Shown: one piece after another, positions 1 to 7,299 of the stretch | Layout: each line of letters opens with the position of its first letter | Position numbering within the stretch: the first letter of the stretch is position 1 | Assembly (NCBI GenBank): GCA_031279915.1 | Contig: JAITHO010000036.1 | Span: 1-8,849 of the forward strand | Length of the DNA stretch: 8,849 nucleotides | Source: Tannerellaceae bacterium | Lineage (GTDB): Bacteria > Bacteroidota > Bacteroidia > Bacteroidales > Tannerellaceae | Reading direction: 5' to 3' | The notes under the pieces: model-generated | Database searches by the model: none | Seen by the model: only the letters and a program-made list of their open reading frames with translations | What the model was told of the DNA's origin: nothing | Made by a program: the position numbers and the translations under genes

Positions 1-839
1 TGCTCGACGAATACTGGAAAGTGCACTCTTGGGCATACAACAACAATAACCCTGAAGTCCTAATCGCCACCTATTACAGCCTCAACTGGCCATGGGACGA
101 ATCTGTAATGTCTTCGTACTGCGATGTGCCCGAAGATATAGACGGAGGAAGCCACGGCGGAGGATGGAACGATTCGGGAGCCGAGATAAAGTTCTGGAAA
201 GCCTTTCCCGAAGGCCCCCGCAAAGAGGCAACCTTCGCTCCTAAAACTCTACTGAGCGGCGAGCTCCGCGATTGGTGGCACGACCCGAACTACGGCACCG
301 ACAAGGCCCGCCTTGTATGCGCCCCATGGTACCTCGCTGCCTGCGAAGGCAACCGCGGCACGGAGTTCGACTATACCAAGGGCAACGACCAGGGCGACAT
401 GATAGGCGAGAAGTCGCACAAGATCATCCGCCTCTCCGAAGTCTATTGCTGGTACGCCGAAGCCATAGGACGCTCCGGAGGCAACGATCCCTTTGCCTAC
501 GAGGTTCTGAATCGCGTTCGACTGCGCGCCGGCCTCGAAGCCATACCATCCGGAAGCCTCAGCCCCGAACAGTTGGCCGAAGCTGCTTACGACGAGCACG
601 GCTGGGAAATAGGCGGCTACTACTGGGCCACCATCGCGCCTCGCTACCACGACATGATACGCATGAACCGCGTGAAAGACCACTTTGAGTACCGCAAGCT
701 GAATCCGCTGATCGAGGTAGCCCCAGGCGTATTCCGCAAGGAGCTCGTCGAACTCCCCGCCGAAGCCTGGAGCGAAAGCAAGATGTGGGCTCCATATCCC
801 GCCTCCGACGTTATGCTCAATCCGAACCTGAAGCGATAA
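1..839 (+). CDS. RagB/SusD family nutrient-uptake outer-membrane lipoprotein, C-terminal part (5' end outside window)
   Basis: The reading frame is open from base 3 to the TAA at 837-839, giving about 278 residues, so the N-terminal half with the lipoprotein signal lies upstream of the window. The GTG at 21 is only the first possible start in the frame, not a real one. The diagnostic SusD segment is the run RLSEVYCWYAEAIGR, followed shortly by VLNRVRLRAGL; in the family this is the 'iRyAEvLLmyAEA...iN.vR.RAGl' helix pair. The tail PYPASDVMLNPNLKR matches the usual 'PIPasEi..NPnl.Q' ending. Family members are surface lipoproteins that bind glycans or other nutrients and cap a SusC/RagA TonB-dependent transporter, normally encoded just upstream. 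The substrate cannot be read from this part. The gene is convergent with nifJ and is followed by a shared hairpin terminator. Confidence 0.9.
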   Translation, partial: LDEYWKVHSWAYNNNNPEVLIATYYSLNWPWDESVMSSYCDVPEDIDGGSHGGGWNDSGAEIKFWKAFPEGPRKEATFAPKTLLSGELRDWWHDPNYGTDKARLVCAPWYLAACEGNRGTEFDYTKGNDQGDMIGEKSHKIIRLSEVYCWYAEAIGRSGGNDPFAYEVLNRVRLRAGLEAIPSGSLSPEQLAEAAYDEHGWEIGGYYWATIAPRYHDMIRMNRVKDHFEYRKLNPLIEVAPGVFRKELVELPAEAWSESKMWAPYPASDVMLNPNLKR

Positions 840-871
840 AACTATCTATGTGAAGAAGGCCCGCAAGGGGC

Positions 872-914
872 AAAAAGAAGAGCCGCTGAACGTTTGATTG
901 TCCGGCGGCTCTTC
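872..914 (-). terminator. Intrinsic terminator of nifJ, probably also serving the convergent SusD-like gene
   Basis: The arms 877-891 and 900-914 pair over 15 positions: ten perfect outer pairs (GAAGAGCCGC with GCGGCTCTTC), then one G-T wobble and one A-C mismatch. The loop is 8 nt. On the minus strand the stem is followed directly by TTTTTG (872-876 complement), as expected for a Rho-independent terminator 25 nt past the nifJ stop. On the plus strand the downstream side (CATTAT) is only weakly T-rich, so termination of the SusD-like gene here is plausible but less certain. Confidence 0.8.
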
Positions 915-938
915 CATTATAGAATAGGCTGAATGTGC

Positions 939-3900
939 TTAGTGCGCGGCCAGCCTTTTGTAGGTGTTGTATCGCCATTTGGCGTTGTCGCGGGCCGAGG
1001 CGAAGAGTTCGGCGGCTTCGGAGGGATAGAGCTTCTGCACGGAGGAGTAGCGTGTTTCGCCCATGAGGAAGTCCTCAAACTTATCCCAGTTGGGTTCTTT
1101 GCTGTCGAGCGTGAAGGGATTCTTGCCCTCAGCTTCGAGCGCCGGATTGTATCGCCACAAGTGCCAATAGCCGCATGCAACGGCGCGGGCTTCCTCCTCC
1201 TGGGCTTTGCCCATGCCGTCGCGCAGGCCGTGGCTGATGCAAGGAGCGTAGGCAATGATGAGGGAGGGGCCGGGATAGGCTTCGGCTTCGCGTATGGCTT
1301 TGAGGGTTTGGCCCTGGTCGGCTCCCATGGCTATCTGGGCGCAGTATACGTAGCCGTAGGTGGTGGCGATGAGGCCAAGGTCTTTCTTGCGGGTGCGCTT
1401 GCCGGAGGCGGCAAACTTGGCGATGGCTCCTAAGGGAGTGGCTTTCGACGACTGTCCGCCGGTGTTGGAGTACACTTCAGTGTCGAGCACAAGCACGTTT
1501 AGGTTCTTGCCCGAAGCCAGCACATGGTCGAGGCCTCCGAATCCTATGTCGTAGGATGCTCCGTCGCCTCCGATTATCCATTGCGAGCGCTTCTCCAGGT
1601 ATGGAGCAAGCTCGCGGAGCTCGGCGCGCAGAGGGGGTTCGCCAGGCATTTCCGCTTCGAGTATGGCACGGATTTGCGGAGCGAGCTCGGCTGTTATCTT
1701 GGCATCATCAATGTTGGCGATCCATTCTTTATAGAGAGCGGCAGCTTCCGGAGGGCATCCGGCTTCTATGGCCTGCATCATCAGTCGGCATATACGTTCG
1801 CGCATCTTGTCTACGCCCAGCGTCATTCCAAGTCCATACTCGGCAAAGTCTTCAAACAGGGAGTTTGCCCATGCTGGGCCCTGTCCTTTGCAGTTGGTCG
1901 TGTAGGGAGTGGAAGGAACGGAGGCAGAGTAGATGGAAGAGCATCCGGTAGCATTCGAAATCATTTGCCGATCGCCGAACAGTTGGGTGAGGAGCTTCAG
2001 GTATGGCGTTTCGCCGCAGCCGGAGCATGCGCCTGAGAACTCGAATAGCGGGGTGGCGAACTGCGAGTTCTTAACGTTGGCGTTGATATTAACCAGATGC
2101 TGCTTGCTGGCTACCTTGTCGGCGCAGTAAGTCCAGTTGTCGGCTTCAGGCATTTGGGTTTCGAGCTCCGTCATAGCCAGAGCCTTGCCCTGCTTGTTGC
2201 CGGGGCAGATGTCGGCGCAGTTGCCGCATCCGAGGCAATCGAGCACGTCGACCTGTATGCGGAACTTCATCCCGTCGAACTGCTTGCCGGTAGCTTTGAG
2301 CATGTCGGCAAAGGGAGCTCCCGCCTGCTCGCTCGGATCGAGAACGAAGGGCCGTATGGCAGCATGAGGGCAAACGTAGGCGCATTGGTTGCACTGTATA
2401 CAGTTGGCCGATTGCCATACCGGAACGAAGGCGGCCACTCCGCGCTTGTCATAGCGGGCTGTTCCTTGCTGCCAGCTGCCGTCTTCGCGTCCGGCGAAGG
2501 TTGATACGGGCAGCAGATCGCCGTCTTGTGCGTTGATAACGCTCACCACTTTCTCGATGAAGTCGGAGTCGGCTTTGCGAGCGAGTTCGTCGTCGGGCAG
2601 GCTGGCCCATTCGGGTTTCACCGCAAGGGTCTTGTAGGCTCCGCCCTGGTCGATAGCGGCGTAGTTTTGATTAACTATCTCTTCGCCCTTCTTTCCATAC
2701 GACTTAACGGCCGCCTTCTTCAGCTGCTCTATGGCAAAGTCAACGGGTATAACTTCGGTGATGCGGAAGAATGCCGACTGGAGGATGGTATTCGTGCGAT
2801 TGCCCAGCCCAATCTCCTGCGCTATGCGGGTGGCATTGATATAGTATACCTTAATATTATTACGTGCAAATACCCGCTTGACCTTGTTCGGGAGGTTATT
2901 CTCCAGCTCCTCGCCATCCCACACCGTGTTCAGCAGGAAGGTGCCGCCGGGCCGAAGTCCTTTAGTTACGTCGTACATGCGCAGGTAGGCCTGAACGTGG
3001 CAGGCAACGAAGTTGGGCGTATTAACCAGATAAGTGGAGCGGATGGGCGAATCGCCGAAGCGCAGATGCGAGCAGGTGAATCCGCCCGACTTCTTAGAGT
3101 CGTAGGCGAAGTAAGCCTGACAGTATTTGTCGGTATTGTCGCCGATGATCTTGATGGAGTTCTTGTTGGCGCTCACGGTTCCGTCGGCTCCGAGGCCGTA
3201 GAACTTAGCTTCGTAGGGGCCGCCTTCAAAGGCAAGCTCCTCCTTTTTTGGGAGGGATGTGAAGGTTACGTCGTCAACTATGCCGATCGTGAATCCGTTC
3301 TTGGGCTCCGGCATTGACAGGTTCTCGTATACCGACAGGATCTGCGCCGGCGATGTATCCTTCGACGATAGCCCGTAGCGACCGCCAACGATAACAGGCT
3401 TCTCCTCCACCTTTATATACTTGCTCTGAGCGAAAGCCTCCACTATGTCCATGTACAGAGGTTCGCCGCCGGCTCCGGGTTCTTTGGTGCGATCGAGCAC
3501 AGCTATGCGCTTCACGGTCGAGGGCATGGCCTGTGCGAGATGCTTCACTGAGAAGGGCCGATACAGATGCACAGCCACGAGCCCTACCTTCTCGCCCTTA
3601 GCCCTCAGATAGTCTATCGTCTCGCGGATCGCTTCCGTTACCGATCCCATTGCAATGATGATGCGGTCGGCATCTGCGGCTCCGTAGTAGTCGAACAGGC
3701 TGTACTTGCGTCCGGTGATGAGGGAGATCTCCTTCATATACTCTTCCACAATTGCCGGAACGGCCTCGTAATACTTGTTACAAGATTCGCGATGCTGGAA
3801 GTAAACGTCGGGATTCTCCGCCATTCCGCGGGCAACGGGCCGATTAGGATTGAGGGCTCGCGCACGGAACTCGGCCAGCGCCTTGCGGTCGATGAGATGA

Positions 3901-4481
3901 GCCAGATCGTCGTTGCCGAGCGATTCAATCTTCTGCACCTCGTGCGAAGTGCGGAAGCCGTCGAAGAAGTTGACAAAGGGAATCCGAGCCTTAATGGTGG
4001 ATAGATGAGCCACAGCCGCCAGATCCATCACCTCCTGCACCGATCCCTCAGCCAGCATGGCAAAGCCCGTCTGCCGGCAGGCCATCACATCCTGATGATC
4101 GCCAAAGATGGATAGCGCATGCGAGGCAATAGCGCGAGCCGTTACGTGAAACACGCATGGCAGCAGCTCGCCCGCAATCTTGTACATGTTCGGAATCATG
4201 AGCAGTAAGCCTTGCGAGGCAGTATAGGTCGTGGTCAGAGCGCCCGACTGAAGCGATCCGTGGACAGCGCCGGCGGCTCCGCCTTCCGATTGCATCTCCT
4301 GAACCGTTACGATTTCGCCAAATATATTCTTCCGCCCGGAGGCAGCCCATTCGTCCACGTATTCGGCCATCGTGGAGGATGGAGTGATCGGATAAATGGC
4401 GGCCACTTCGCTAAACATATAAGATATGTGGGCGGCTGCCTGATTTCCGTCGCAGGTTAGAAATTGTTTTCCTTTTGACAT
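939..4481 (-). CDS. nifJ: Pyruvate:ferredoxin (flavodoxin) oxidoreductase, single-chain
   Basis: This cytoplasmic enzyme oxidises pyruvate with CoA to acetyl-CoA and CO2, passing electrons to ferredoxin or flavodoxin; it is a central step of anaerobic metabolism. The 1180-aa length is normal for the homodimeric single-chain type. Domains in order: pyruvate-binding domain with YPITPSS (30-36), MQSEGGAAGA (63-72) and Arg116; the transketolase-like and gamma-type middle domains (about 260-640); a 2x[4Fe-4S] ferredoxin insert with Cys694/697/700/704 and Cys749/752/755/759; then the TPP domain. The TPP domain has the proximal-cluster ligands Cys819, Cys822, Cys847 and Cys1081 and the GDGASYDIG (972-980) to NTGGQ (1006-1010) cofactor motif. 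No key residue is missing. The ATG at 4481 directly precedes the conserved N-terminus (TCDGNQAAAH). It lies 33 nt behind the ATPase gene, so read-through is possible; a weak promoter of its own may also exist. It ends in a strong terminator. Long open frames opposite it are shadows. Confidence 0.98.
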   Translation of the reverse strand: MSKGKQFLTCDGNQAAAHISYMFSEVAAIYPITPSSTMAEYVDEWAASGRKNIFGEIVTVQEMQSEGGAAGAVHGSLQSGALTTTYTASQGLLLMIPNMYKIAGELLPCVFHVTARAIASHALSIFGDHQDVMACRQTGFAMLAEGSVQEVMDLAAVAHLSTIKARIPFVNFFDGFRTSHEVQKIESLGNDDLAHLIDRKALAEFRARALNPNRPVARGMAENPDVYFQHRESCNKYYEAVPAIVEEYMKEISLITGRKYSLFDYYGAADADRIIIAMGSVTEAIRETIDYLRAKGEKVGLVAVHLYRPFSVKHLAQAMPSTVKRIAVLDRTKEPGAGGEPLYMDIVEAFAQSKYIKVEEKPVIVGGRYGLSSKDTSPAQILSVYENLSMPEPKNGFTIGIVDDVTFTSLPKKEELAFEGGPYEAKFYGLGADGTVSANKNSIKIIGDNTDKYCQAYFAYDSKKSGGFTCSHLRFGDSPIRSTYLVNTPNFVACHVQAYLRMYDVTKGLRPGGTFLLNTVWDGEELENNLPNKVKRVFARNNIKVYYINATRIAQEIGLGNRTNTILQSAFFRITEVIPVDFAIEQLKKAAVKSYGKKGEEIVNQNYAAIDQGGAYKTLAVKPEWASLPDDELARKADSDFIEKVVSVINAQDGDLLPVSTFAGREDGSWQQGTARYDKRGVAAFVPVWQSANCIQCNQCAYVCPHAAIRPFVLDPSEQAGAPFADMLKATGKQFDGMKFRIQVDVLDCLGCGNCADICPGNKQGKALAMTELETQMPEADNWTYCADKVASKQHLVNINANVKNSQFATPLFEFSGACSGCGETPYLKLLTQLFGDRQMISNATGCSSIYSASVPSTPYTTNCKGQGPAWANSLFEDFAEYGLGMTLGVDKMRERICRLMMQAIEAGCPPEAAALYKEWIANIDDAKITAELAPQIRAILEAEMPGEPPLRAELRELAPYLEKRSQWIIGGDGASYDIGFGGLDHVLASGKNLNVLVLDTEVYSNTGGQSSKATPLGAIAKFAASGKRTRKKDLGLIATTYGYVYCAQIAMGADQGQTLKAIREAEAYPGPSLIIAYAPCISHGLRDGMGKAQEEEARAVACGYWHLWRYNPALEAEGKNPFTLDSKEPNWDKFEDFLMGETRYSSVQKLYPSEAAELFASARDNAKWRYNTYKRLAAH

Positions 4482-4496
4482 TGTTCGGATATATTT

Positions 4497-4526
4497 AAAA
4501 GTTATTGAATGATGCTAATATAAGAA
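4497..4526 (-). promoter_or_regulatory. Possible weak promoter for nifJ
   Basis: On the minus strand, TAACTTTT (4504-4497) differs by one base from the Bacteroidetes -7 consensus TAnnTTTG. A TTC triplet (4526-4524) sits 19 nt upstream where TTG would be expected. It would overlap the end of the ATPase gene and leave a leader of only about 10 nt before the nifJ ATG. The match is imperfect at both boxes, so nifJ may instead depend on the promoter ahead of the ATPase. Confidence 0.3.
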
Positions 4527-5705
4527 GCCGAATAGCCATAGCGGGATGCCATTGCTGCTGCCCGCGGCTATGCTGTCGACGGCGTAATACATATCCTGAC
4601 GCTCCTTGTTTCGACCTTCTGCCGCCGCCTCTTCTACCCTGAAGTTATATTTCTCATCAACCAGGAAGTGGGCATGCCGATGGCCGCTATTCACTATGTG
4701 ATCTTTGTGGAGCATGTTATAGAAGAAGGTTTCGCGCAAGGCCTGCGGGGCTACTTGCATGGGGCGTATGGGGAACATCAGGTTAGTGTTGTTCATGTAT
4801 ACTTTATCGGGCTTTTTGGGGAAGGATTCGCCGGCGCAGTAGAGCATGTTGATGAGGCGGGCGTCGGTGAGGTACTTGATGTAGTTCGTTACCGTGGCGC
4901 GGCTCGTGCTGATCTCCTTGCTCAGCCGGCTAACGTTGGGCGAGGAAGGGGCGCTTATGGCAAGCTGATACAGGAGCTTGCGAAGCTTGGGCAGATAGCT
5001 CTGCTCGATTTGCTTGATGTATAGAATATCCACTTCGAGCATCATGTTCATTGTCTTCAGCAGATTCTCGGAGAAGTTACGTTTCTCGAGGTAGAATGGA
5101 TAATAGCCGTGGTGGAGATAATCCCTGAACATTGTTTCCAAATCCTGAACCTCTCCGGATATCTGCCCGCCTATTTCGGCATGCTGCTCCAACAACTCTT
5201 CGAGCCTATATTCCCTGAAAGACGATCCGGAGCTGATGTTGATATACTCCCGAAACGAGAATCCCCTAAGGTTATACGAATCGACCAGCCCCGACAGATC
5301 GGGATTCTCCTCCTTCAGCCTCATCACCGACGAGCCTGAGAACACTATCTTCAGCTCCGGATAGCGATCATAGCAATAGCGCAGCTCCTTCGACCATCCC
5401 GGATACTTGAAGACCTGGTCGATAAGCAGCACCTTGCCGCCGCGACGGAGGAACTCGCCTGCAAAATCCGTTAGCGAACGCTCCGTAAAATAGAAATGAT
5501 TGAGATTGATATAAAGGCAAGCCGGATTGTTAATTCCAAAAAACTCCAGCGCATACTTCAGCAGAAAAGTAGTCTTCCCAACGCCTCTCGAGCCCTTTAT
5601 CCCAATCAAACGCGCAGACCAATCTATCTCGTCCATCAGGGTACGCCGAACGGGAGAGTACAAATGCTCAAGCAAATAATTATGTGTGCGGTAAAAAGAA
5701 TCCAC
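4515..5705 (-). CDS. AAA family ATPase with C-terminal DUF4143-like region
   Basis: The 396-aa protein has the order seen in the AAA_14/DUF4143 ATPases common in Bacteroidota. Walker A is GSRGVGKTT (38-46), Walker B is VLLID (92-96), and a sensor-1-like IVFSGSS spans 120-126. A winged-helix-like stretch (about 259-290, with SRLSKEISTSRATVTNYI) is followed by the tail IPLWLFGFLY (387-396), which shows the C-terminus is intact. The residue after Walker B Asp96 is Gln97 (codon CAG) where relatives usually have the catalytic Glu. The start codon is GTG at 5705; it fits the N-terminal alignment and lies 26 nt after a good -7 box. The family's biological role is poorly known: it is often guessed to be a nucleic-acid or toxin-antitoxin-like ATPase, and I assign no function. 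It is followed after 33 nt by nifJ in the same direction, which may be chance. Confidence 0.9.
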   Translation of the reverse strand: MDSFYRTHNYLLEHLYSPVRRTLMDEIDWSARLIGIKGSRGVGKTTFLLKYALEFFGINNPACLYINLNHFYFTERSLTDFAGEFLRRGGKVLLIDQVFKYPGWSKELRYCYDRYPELKIVFSGSSVMRLKEENPDLSGLVDSYNLRGFSFREYINISSGSSFREYRLEELLEQHAEIGGQISGEVQDLETMFRDYLHHGYYPFYLEKRNFSENLLKTMNMMLEVDILYIKQIEQSYLPKLRKLLYQLAISAPSSPNVSRLSKEISTSRATVTNYIKYLTDARLINMLYCAGESFPKKPDKVYMNNTNLMFPIRPMQVAPQALRETFFYNMLHKDHIVNSGHRHAHFLVDEKYNFRVEEAAAEGRNKERQDMYYAVDSIAAGSSNGIPLWLFGFLY

Positions 5706-5731
5706 TATTTTCTTTGATCTTCTGTATGCAG

Positions 5732-5761
5732 CAAAGTTAATAGCTTCCGGCGGATTTGCAA
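5732..5761 (-). promoter_or_regulatory. Bacteroidetes-type promoter for the ATPase gene (and possibly nifJ)
   Basis: On the minus strand, TAACTTTG (5739-5732) matches the -7 consensus TAnnTTTG exactly. A TTG (5761-5759) lies 19 nt upstream, the expected -33 spacing. The -7 box ends 26 nt before the GTG start. The -33 triplet is inside one arm of the inverted repeat at 5751-5779, so a hairpin or a protein bound there would touch the promoter. Confidence 0.65.
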
Positions 5762-5791
5762 GGCCGGGGTTGCAATCCGAGGGGGATGCCC
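5751..5791 (-). repeat. Intergenic repeat copy 1: inverted repeat plus G/C-rich element
   Basis: The arms CGGATTTGCAA (5751-5761) and TTGCAATCCG (5770-5779) pair with a single bulged T around an 8-nt G/C-rich loop. Next to it, read on the minus strand, GGGCATCCCCCTCGG (5791-5777) matches 14 of 15 bases of an element in the copy at 6651-6692, placed on the same side of the GATTTGCAA core. This copy lies in the gap between the ATPase promoter and the metallophosphoesterase terminator. Confidence 0.6.
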
Positions 5792-5799
5792 CTCAAAGC

Positions 5800-5839
5800 A
5801 GAGGGCCGCCGAACGTGTATCTCCGTTCGACGGCCCTCT
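5800..5839 (-). terminator. Probable terminator of the metallophosphoesterase gene
   Basis: The arms 5800-5815 (AGAGGGCCGCCGAACG) and 5824-5839 (CGTTCGACGGCCCTCT) form a 16-position stem with one mismatch and an 8-nt loop, 20 nt past the stop codon. The minus-strand tail GCTTTG is only weakly U-rich, so efficiency is uncertain. Stem length, loop size and internal sequence resemble the nifJ terminator. Confidence 0.65.
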
Positions 5840-5859
5840 CGCCTTGCGATATGAGCGGC

Positions 5860-6558
5860 TCAATAATGCTTGATGGCTCCATCCTCCAGGACATACAGCT
5901 TGCGGTTGTCAACCAGCCTCACGTTTTTATGGACGAGCGGCTCGGCAGAGGTGAACTGCGTGTGGCCTATCACTTGCATACATTCGGGATCGAAGACTTC
6001 CTGCTCGGAGATTATCTCCCGGAAATCGGCCCAGATGGGGCTACCGTAGTCGCTGTCGCCGCCGCGATACAGAGCCGATACCTCGCCGAAGGGCTCCTTA
6101 TCCGCCTTGAAGAGATTGTTCAGCTGATCGTCGATACCCTCTCCAAACTCGGCGAGGCTTTCGGCATGCTCATCGTACCAGCCTTTGAGGATGCCGGCAT
6201 GGATGAAGATAACGTTCTCTATCTTGCGGCAGATGCAGAAGTAGTCTTTCGTTTCCTCGGCAGTCAGGATTGTGTGAACAGTTTCGTAATTGGTGTGGCT
6301 GAAGCGGGTGCAGCGATATTGGGTATCATAATAATGCAGCTCATGATTGCCGATCAGCAGAGTTACGCGCTCGGGGTTTTGTCGTTTGAAGTCAACTATG
6401 TTCTTGAAAGTTTCTAAGGCTTGCGCGGCATCGATCTTTTCGGAGGGATATGGGTCGAGGTAATCGCCCAGGAAAACAATCTCGCCCTCGTACTTCAGAG
6501 CCGGCTCCCAGAAACTTCGCCCGTGAACATCAGGGACTATTAATATTGGCTTGTACAT
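5860..6558 (-). CDS. Calcineurin-like metallophosphoesterase (PPP-like)
   Basis: A predicted cytoplasmic dinuclear-metal phosphatase of 232 aa. The metal-ligand motifs are complete and in the canonical order: PDVHG (9-13, Asp10 and His12), GDYLDPY (31-37, Asp32), GNHE (70-73, Asn71 and His72), IFIHAG (117-122, His120) and IGHT (197-200, His199). The GNHE and GDYxD motifs resemble the PPP/ApaH branch, but the substrate (phosphoprotein, dinucleotide or other) cannot be told from sequence. The frame can be extended to a TTG at 6591, but that stretch contains a TATATTTG -7 box at 6586-6579. The ATG at 6558, just before YKPILIVPDVHG, is therefore the better start. The gene has its own -7 box and terminator, so it is probably monocistronic. 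Confidence 0.9.
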   Translation of the reverse strand: MYKPILIVPDVHGRSFWEPALKYEGEIVFLGDYLDPYPSEKIDAAQALETFKNIVDFKRQNPERVTLLIGNHELHYYDTQYRCTRFSHTNYETVHTILTAEETKDYFCICRKIENVIFIHAGILKGWYDEHAESLAEFGEGIDDQLNNLFKADKEPFGEVSALYRGGDSDYGSPIWADFREIISEQEVFDPECMQVIGHTQFTSAEPLVHKNVRLVDNRKLYVLEDGAIKHY

Positions 6559-6578
6559 TTCGGTATAATCTTTTCTTG

Positions 6579-6586
6579 CAAATATA
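6579..6586 (-). promoter_or_regulatory. -7 promoter box of the metallophosphoesterase gene
   Basis: TATATTTG on the minus strand is an exact TAnnTTTG match ending 20 nt before the ATG at 6558. I see no TTG at the -33 position (around 6606-6608), so the call rests on one box and its location. It decides against the upstream TTG start at 6591. Confidence 0.5.
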
Positions 6587-6650
6587 AGCAATATGTTGAA
6601 GTCTGAAGGGAAACTTCTAATAATTAGATTTTCTATTGTTTGCGACGGAC

Positions 6651-6692
6651 GGGCAGCCCCCTCGGCTAGCGCCGATTTGCAATCGCTACGCC
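6651..6692 (+). repeat. Intergenic repeat copy 2: G/C-rich element plus CGATTTGCAATCG core
   Basis: GGGCAGCCCCCTCGG (6651-6665) is followed after 7 nt by the core CGATTTGCAATCG (6673-6685), a 5-bp stem around TGC, and then CTACGCC. Outer bases TAGCG (6668-6672) and CGCTA (6684-6688) give an alternative pairing. The stretch 6672-6692 matches 7300-7320 at 19 of 21 positions. It lies between the TPR gene end and the metallophosphoesterase promoter; no other terminator is evident for the TPR gene. Confidence 0.6.
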
Positions 6693-6709
6693 ATAATCAT
6701 CCTCCAATC

Positions 6710-7243
6710 TTAAAGCCTCCTCCGAACCCGTTCCAAACCTTGTTGCGCATCAGAGAGCGATCCGTCGATCTCCACAGCCCGACCATAAGCCTCGGCAGCG
6801 AGCTCAAAGCTATCATTATCCTCATGAGCGCGCCCCAGTTCAATGTAGGCCTCCGCAAAATCTGGGCGGAACCCAACAGCCTGTTCGAGAGTATCAATAG
6901 CCATCCGGAACACACCCAGCTTCCGGTACGCAATGCCCAGATAATAATAACAGTCGACCCTCTGATCATCGGTCAGATCTGCCCGCTCCAGCTCCGCAAG
7001 CAGATAGTTGACGCTCTCCAGATAGCATCCCTTCTTAAGGCGGGCAACGCCCTTCTCGAAGTCGGTTTTCGAAGCAAAGTCAGAATCCATCTCCTTAGAA
7101 ATGCCGCCGACATCCGAAGGCAAACGCCTCCCTCCCTGCATAATCACATATATAATAATAACTAATCCGACCAAAACAAGGAGAATCATAGCTGCAGCCG
7201 CATCATCCATAAAAATTTTAAGAAAATCAAAAACGTATTTCAT
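6710..7243 (-). CDS. Membrane-anchored tetratricopeptide repeat protein
   Basis: With the start at the ATG at 7243 this is a 177-aa protein with a short N-terminus, one hydrophobic membrane segment (about 17-36, AAAMILLVLVGLVIIIYVIM) and a soluble part made of TPR helices. The clearest repeats are residues 96-127 (VDCYYYLGIAYRKLGVFRMA) and 130-161 (AEAYIELGRAHEDNDSFELA), with a more degenerate one at about 62-95. TPRs mediate protein-protein contacts; the partner is unknown. The frame can be extended to an ATG at 7282, but a TATATTTG -7 box (7279-7272) lies within that extension, so the shorter form is preferred. It is divergent from the ECF sigma factor gene, with 162 nt between the starts. 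Which side of the inner membrane the repeats face is not certain. Confidence 0.8.
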   Translation of the reverse strand: MKYVFDFLKIFMDDAAAAMILLVLVGLVIIIYVIMQGGRRLPSDVGGISKEMDSDFASKTDFEKGVARLKKGCYLESVNYLLAELERADLTDDQRVDCYYYLGIAYRKLGVFRMAIDTLEQAVGFRPDFAEAYIELGRAHEDNDSFELAAEAYGRAVEIDGSLSDAQQGLERVRRRL

Positions 7244-7271
7244 GATATATAACTTTTGAAAGTGAAGTTCC

Positions 7272-7279
7272 CAAATATA
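7272..7279 (-). promoter_or_regulatory. -7 promoter box of the TPR protein gene
   Basis: TATATTTG on the minus strand matches TAnnTTTG, 28 nt before the ATG at 7243. The -33 position (near 7299-7301) has GGG instead of TTG and coincides with the edge of the repeat copy at 7300-7320. A factor bound to the repeat could compensate for the poor -33, but this is inference. Confidence 0.5.
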
Positions 7280-7299
7280 CATAGAAATCCCCGCCCGCC

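Noticed and set aside
249..688. Open frames on both strands overlapping the SusD-like gene
   Set aside because: The SusD frame carries clear family motifs over the same bases; the alternatives show Arg-rich or low-complexity translations typical of shadows.
2526..3317. A 263-codon open frame on the plus strand inside nifJ, plus several others of 130-170 codons
   Set aside because: They lie antisense to the fully conserved nifJ, carry no recognisable motif and have no promoter; they are frame shadows of a G/C-balanced gene.
4515..5705. Defence-system candidate built on the AAA ATPase
   Set aside because: No nuclease, methylase, toxin or other defence partner is adjacent; the flanking genes are nifJ and a stand-alone phosphatase.
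5770..6417. A 215-codon plus-strand frame across the metallophosphoesterase gene
   Set aside because: It opposes a gene with all five metal-ligand motifs and runs through its terminator and an intergenic repeat.
6617..6627. Perfect palindrome CTAATAATTAG upstream of the metallophosphoesterase gene
   Set aside because: It is short and A/T-only apart from the ends, so it is expected by chance in such a leader; no second copy was seen.
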